Origin: Goniomonas avonlea
Taxonomy: Eukaryota > Cryptophyceae > Goniomonadida > Goniomonadaceae
Assembly (NCBI GenBank): GCA_003573635.1
Contig: QUTJ01031643.1
Coordinates: 1 to 14,041, forward strand
Length of the DNA: 14,041 bases
Reading direction: 5' to 3'
How positions within the stretch are numbered: the first letter of the stretch is position 1; the number at the start of each line of letters is the position of its first letter. The notes beneath the pieces are model-generated. The model was not told the DNA's origin. It searched no databases and was given only the letters and a program-made list of their open reading frames with translations. Made by a program: the position numbers and the translations under genes. This document shows positions 10,967-14,041 of this stretch, in pieces.

Positions 10967-11520
10967 TGTCAAGCCTTTGGGACGGCCATTGATGGTGTTG
11001 ACAACAACGTCCATATGCTGGGGCTGTCCGAGGGGCAGCCAGTTAGTGTGTGAGTGTGTGTGTACGTGTTTCGTATGTAGGAGACCGGGGGGCGGAGAGA
11101 GCGGGGAGAGCTGAAGGCTGTCAACCCTTTGGGAACAGAGCGTTATCCAACTCGAATCATCCAAGCCGAGACCAAGGACCCTTATGAATATTATCATCAT
11201 CCAAAAAATAAATCCGCACCGGAAAGGCCGGAAACCAAAATTACCAAACAACGTTACCTCGCTTTCGCATGTCTGGTATGAGAGAGACGGAGGGACACAG
11301 GGGGGGGTGGAGAGAGAGAGGGGAGCTGTCAACCTTTTGGGAAAAGGTCCACATGAGAGTTCCTGAGAGTGCGTCTGGCATGAGCGAGAGGAGGGAGGGA
11401 GGGAGAGAGAGAGCGAGTGCGCGCACGTGTGTGGGGCCTGTCTGCATGCAAGAGGCAGGGTGGGGGAGAGAGAGAGAGGGGGTTCACAGCCTCGACAGCA
11501 GGTCGTGGGAAACAGCAGTT

Positions 11521-11790
11521 AGTGAGAGAGTGCACCCCCTGTCTCCTACACGCCAGAACTCTTCCCCACACGCGCGCTCTCTCACTGCTGACTGTCCGCC
11601 AGACATGCACAAGAGAGAACCGGGGGGGGTAGTGAGAGAGCCACTCCCCTGTCTCCTACACGCCAGACATGCGGGCACTCTCCCCCGACGCGCGCTCTCT
11701 CTCACTGCTGACTGTTCGCCAGACACGCGCGCTCTCTCCCCACGCGCGCGCTCTCTCACACCACTGACTGTAGGACCGGTCGTGAGAGAG
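11521..11790. repeat. Tandem minisatellite, unit about 110 bp
   Basis: Copy 1 (11521-11630) and copy 2 (from 11631) both begin AGTGAGAGAG and share CCTGTCTCCTACACGCCAGA, CGCGCGCTCTCT and CTCACTGCTGACTGT.CGCCA in the same order. A shorter third copy (about 11740-11790) keeps CGCGCGCTCTCTCAC, CACTGACTGT and GTGAGAGAG. It abuts the 3' end of TGS1. Confidence 0.8.
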
Positions 11791-11812
11791 ACGCACAGAC
11801 ACTCACAACAAA

Positions 11813-12862
11813 TTAGACGGCTTTTTGGTTCTGCGTTCTCTTGCTAATGGTACGCACAGAATCGGGGTAAGCAAGGTTGTGCAACTCTCGAAGCTGCTCC
11901 AGTTGAGCTGGTTGAGTGTTGCGCGGGAGAAAGTATGCAATATCGCTCGAGAGATGAAGCGCCAGGGACATGCAAGTGAACCCGTCCAGATTCTGCCATG
12001 TGCACCGTCAGCTTGTCTCTGATTGGGGCGGGGGGAGCTTGTGTCTTCTTCGGGCAGGAAGGGATTTCCTCACCGGAAGTCCTTGAGCATCAGGAGAATC
12101 ATCAACAACATTCATCCGGCTAAGATCAAATCCAGACTCGGCCGAAGCGGAAAGGTATTCAGTCCCGCCCCAGGGTGGAGACAGAAACACAACCGCGCCA
12201 CCACTGAAGCAAGGTTCAGTCCAAGAAAGGCTACACAGCAGCGAATGAAAGAAAATAGGGAATTGCTCACCTCAAATCCAAATAATTCGAATCACCGAGC
12301 GCCACCTGTGCAGCAACCTGTCGAAAATCCTCGACAAGAAAGTCAATTTTGCTCTCGACCCCATACAATACTGCGTTGCGCCTGGCCATGGCAATTTTAT
12401 CGGATTCACAATCAATCCCTGAACGAGACACAATCAACACTGTGATATTATACGAGTGATCTGGGTACCTATGACCCTTGTGGCAATTCCTTGTCGAGCA
12501 AAGGCGATGGTGTTGCCACCAATGCCGCAGAAAGCATCAACGATGGTTGTCCCAGGACAGCTGGCACAACACCGACGTGCAATTTGGTTTGCAATCGACT
12601 GTAAAACGATAGTGTCAAGACAATCTCGCGGAACGGTGACAGTGCGCACTTCGGGCGTCACCGAGAATAGCCCTTCCGCATCTGTTTCGAAGCCAGAGTC
12701 GAAGCGGGAGGAAAGGTCGTGGCGCTGAAACCAATATTTCGAAAGGACAGGGTTGAATGGACAACGAACGCTACCATTTGCTCGGAAAATTCGCGTAACT
12801 CGCGGACTCCGGCTGTCTTTGCGGATTGGCGTTCGACAAGGCGGCGTTCTCGGTGAGCTCAT
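11813..12862 (-). CDS. TGS1: Trimethylguanosine synthase (TGS1), four exons
   Basis: Exons 12469-12862, 12271-12418, 12074-12203 and 11813-11992, all GT-AG introns (50, 67 and 81 bp), predicted 283 residues. TGS1 uses S-adenosylmethionine to turn the m7G cap of snRNAs and snoRNAs into the 2,2,7-trimethyl cap in the nucleus. Family motifs appear in order: KYWFQRHDLSSRFDSGF, EGLFSVTPE, VDAFCGIGGNTIAFA (SAM-binding loop), VIGIDCESDKIAMARRNA formed across intron 1, VFLSPPWGGTEY (catalytic SPPWGG with the Trp that stacks on m7G), and YFLPRN near the end. The open frame extends to 12901 but starts there with GTG; the first ATG is at 12862. The about 60-residue N-terminus is basic and Pro/Arg-rich. 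It is catalytic-core length, like the yeast enzyme and unlike the long animal protein. Motif continuity across every splice makes this model strong. Confidence 0.92.
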
Positions 12863-12988
12863 GGCTCTCTGAGGAGGATCGAGCGGAGCCGCGGAGGCCA
12901 CAAGCTCGGCACGTGGATAGTCAAAGAAACAGATGATAGATAGACAGCACCCCGACAGTATCGAGGGCGCTAACCGAACCGGGAAGCG
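12863..12988. promoter_or_regulatory. 126-bp bidirectional promoter between TGS1 and HAD-like gene
   Basis: The two start codons point away from each other with only 126 bp between them, so both promoters must lie here. A GATGATAGATAGACAG stretch at about 12931-12947 is the only simple-sequence element; no TATA box is seen. Confidence 0.55.
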
Positions 12989-14041
12989 ATGGCGGGGGAG
13001 AAACAGAGGGCATGGACGGCGGCCTTGGTCATCGCCGGAGTCGCTCTTTGGGTATATTTCGAGCGAAAAAAACGGTACCGAGAAACCAGGTGTGCCCGCC
13101 CCAAGCCACCTCCCCCTCCACCCAAACCACCGTCAATGGCTGCCCCGAAGATTCGCAAAAAGTGGGCCCAGGTGGAATGGGAGAGAAAGTGTTCTGATGT
13201 TGGGTCAGTTCCCGACTGGTTTGAAGCAGATCGTTCACGGCGAGAAGACGGTGTTCACACCCTGGTTATGCGGCCGGACTCTGGTGGCATGAATCTGCTT
13301 CTCCAAGTTATTGACAATTTTGATGTTGCTCTGAGGAACGTTGCTGTAGGATTTGATATTGACCGCAACTTGCGCTCAAGGGGACCAGATGGCCGTGCGA
13401 TTATTAGAGATCCACAAACTATTGACACTCTTGAGAAACTGCAGGCCGGAGGTGCCTTTGTGTTTCTTTTGACAGGTGCTGGTGCCGACAAAGGTCCTGG
13501 TGTCCAGGCGGCACTGCAGGCGTACGAGCGACTTGCTCCCGCTGGTTTAGACAAATACTTTCGCGATCCTGGGTTGGCAGAAAAAGACCACACCGTGCGA
13601 CGTGAACTTGGTGATTGGCAGGTGCGTCCCGTCCCGCCGCCTTGCACCGTCATCATGCACACGTCCTCGCTCTCTTCCCGATCTCGTACTCTCTCCATTC
13701 TCACTGGAGGGCTTTGAACCTACGCCAGACCGTGAAATTAACAGCGACCAGGTTCGGTACAACGGACGCTGTGCCGTCTCCGTGGAAAAAGGCGTTGCCC
13801 TGGACTACATGATTAATGTGGTGTCTGCCCCTCGCACATTCAAGCTCATCCTCTTCGTTGACGACTCTGCCCACAATGTTCGAGATGTCTACCAGGTACG
13901 AGGAATGCCATTGTATCCCATTCTGATGCGGTTTTTGCAGAGATTTAAAGACTACTCAACGCCACGCAACCATGGCACCTATGTTGTATCCATATTCCAC
14001 GAGCCCGAGGTCTGTCTTTTTGCCCCCCCCCCCCCCCCCCC
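12989..14041 (+). CDS. HAD-like protein with N-terminal membrane anchor, 5' part only
   Basis: Exons 12989-13621, 13710-13895 and 13941-14009, all phase 0, introns of 88 and 45 bp (GT-AG); a third donor (GAG|GTCTGT) begins at 14010 and the gene runs off the window. The 296 residues seen start with a short signal-anchor (WTAALVIAGVALWVYF, about residues 9-24) followed by ERKKRYR and a Pro-rich stretch (38-48). The HAD fold is suggested by VGFDIDRN (D123, D125; motif I), VFLLTGAG (T162; motif II) and KLILFVDDSAHNV (D262, D263; motif IV). Motif I has Asn where Thr/Val is usual, so activity is uncertain. The layout resembles the DUF2608-type HAD proteins, but I would not insist. Substrate unknown. 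ATG 12989 is in good context (GCGATGG). Confidence 0.65.
14023..14041. repeat. Poly-C run at the window end
   Basis: Nineteen C in a row inside the third intron of the HAD-like gene. The window, and perhaps the contig, stops in it; such runs often end assemblies. Confidence 0.9.

Larger units (their letters stand above)
8827..11812. other. About 3 kb of repeat-rich intergenic DNA, no supported gene
   Basis: Between the kinase start and the TGS1 stop I find no frame with domain-like content. From left to right it holds the presumed kinase promoter (8827-8940), a (CTAG)6 run, tandem hairpins (9002-9061), an AT-rich block (9290-9520) with an imperfect repeat, a (TC)23 run (9587-9632), CT-rich DNA to about 9900, a CA run (10196-10214), GA-rich DNA (10500-10535), a telomere-like array (10590-10690), GT-rich DNA with a repeated phrase (10713-11070) and a 110-bp tandem repeat (11521 onward). 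The longest open frames (9566-10006 plus, 10670-11332 minus) are made mostly of these simple repeats. Confidence 0.65.

Noticed and set aside
10670-11332. Minus-strand frame of 220 codons with a repeated GSLATEKDNT-like peptide
   Set aside because: It is built from GT/GA simple sequence and the two DNA repeat copies at 10713 and 10925; no domain, and composition is unlike the real genes here.
12863-12901. Extra 13 codons at the TGS1 N-terminus
   Set aside because: The frame there would begin with GTG; the first ATG is at 12862.

Overview
The window is nuclear DNA of a eukaryote, most likely a unicellular alga or other protist. Coding stretches are interrupted by GT-AG introns, many only 43-90 bp long. 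The intergenic DNA is full of CT, GT and GA microsatellites and minisatellites, and there are AATAAA/ATTAAA-type poly(A) signals. I cannot name the species. A degenerate array resembling CCCTAAA (TTTAGGG-type) telomere repeat hints at a lineage with plant/alveolate-type telomeres, but this is weak evidence.

Layout from left to right. 1-747: low-complexity and repeated DNA with no supported gene. 748-2086 (+): a two-exon seven-helix membrane protein resembling the THH1/TOM1/TOM3 (GPR137-like) family. 2383-3297 (-): a single-exon PB1 + UBA protein of p62/NBR1-like build, convergent with the first gene. 3298-3862: shared divergent promoter region. 3863-4768 (+): a HAD-superfamily phosphatase-like protein with a duplicated C-terminal tail. 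5248-8826 (-): the main gene, a 14-exon adenylate kinase with three complete kinase domains in one chain, behind a probable mitochondrial presequence and one hydrophobic segment. 8827-11812: about 3 kb with no gene I can support, holding hairpin repeats, microsatellites, a telomere-like array and a 110-bp tandem repeat. 11813-12862 (-): a four-exon trimethylguanosine synthase (TGS1). 12989-14041 (+): the 5' part of a second HAD-like protein, with an N-terminal membrane anchor, sharing a 126-bp divergent promoter with TGS1 and running off the window end in a poly-C run.

The genes do not form a pathway; this looks like an ordinary compact stretch of a protist chromosome. The most notable items are the three-domain adenylate kinase and its exon structure, and an inverted partial copy of its last splice junction lying just past its stop codon. 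Each kinase module is bounded by phase-1 introns, equivalent introns recur in each copy, and intron length jumps about halfway along the gene. All exon models here were joined by hand from reading frame, splice-site consensus and family motifs; no transcript evidence was available.
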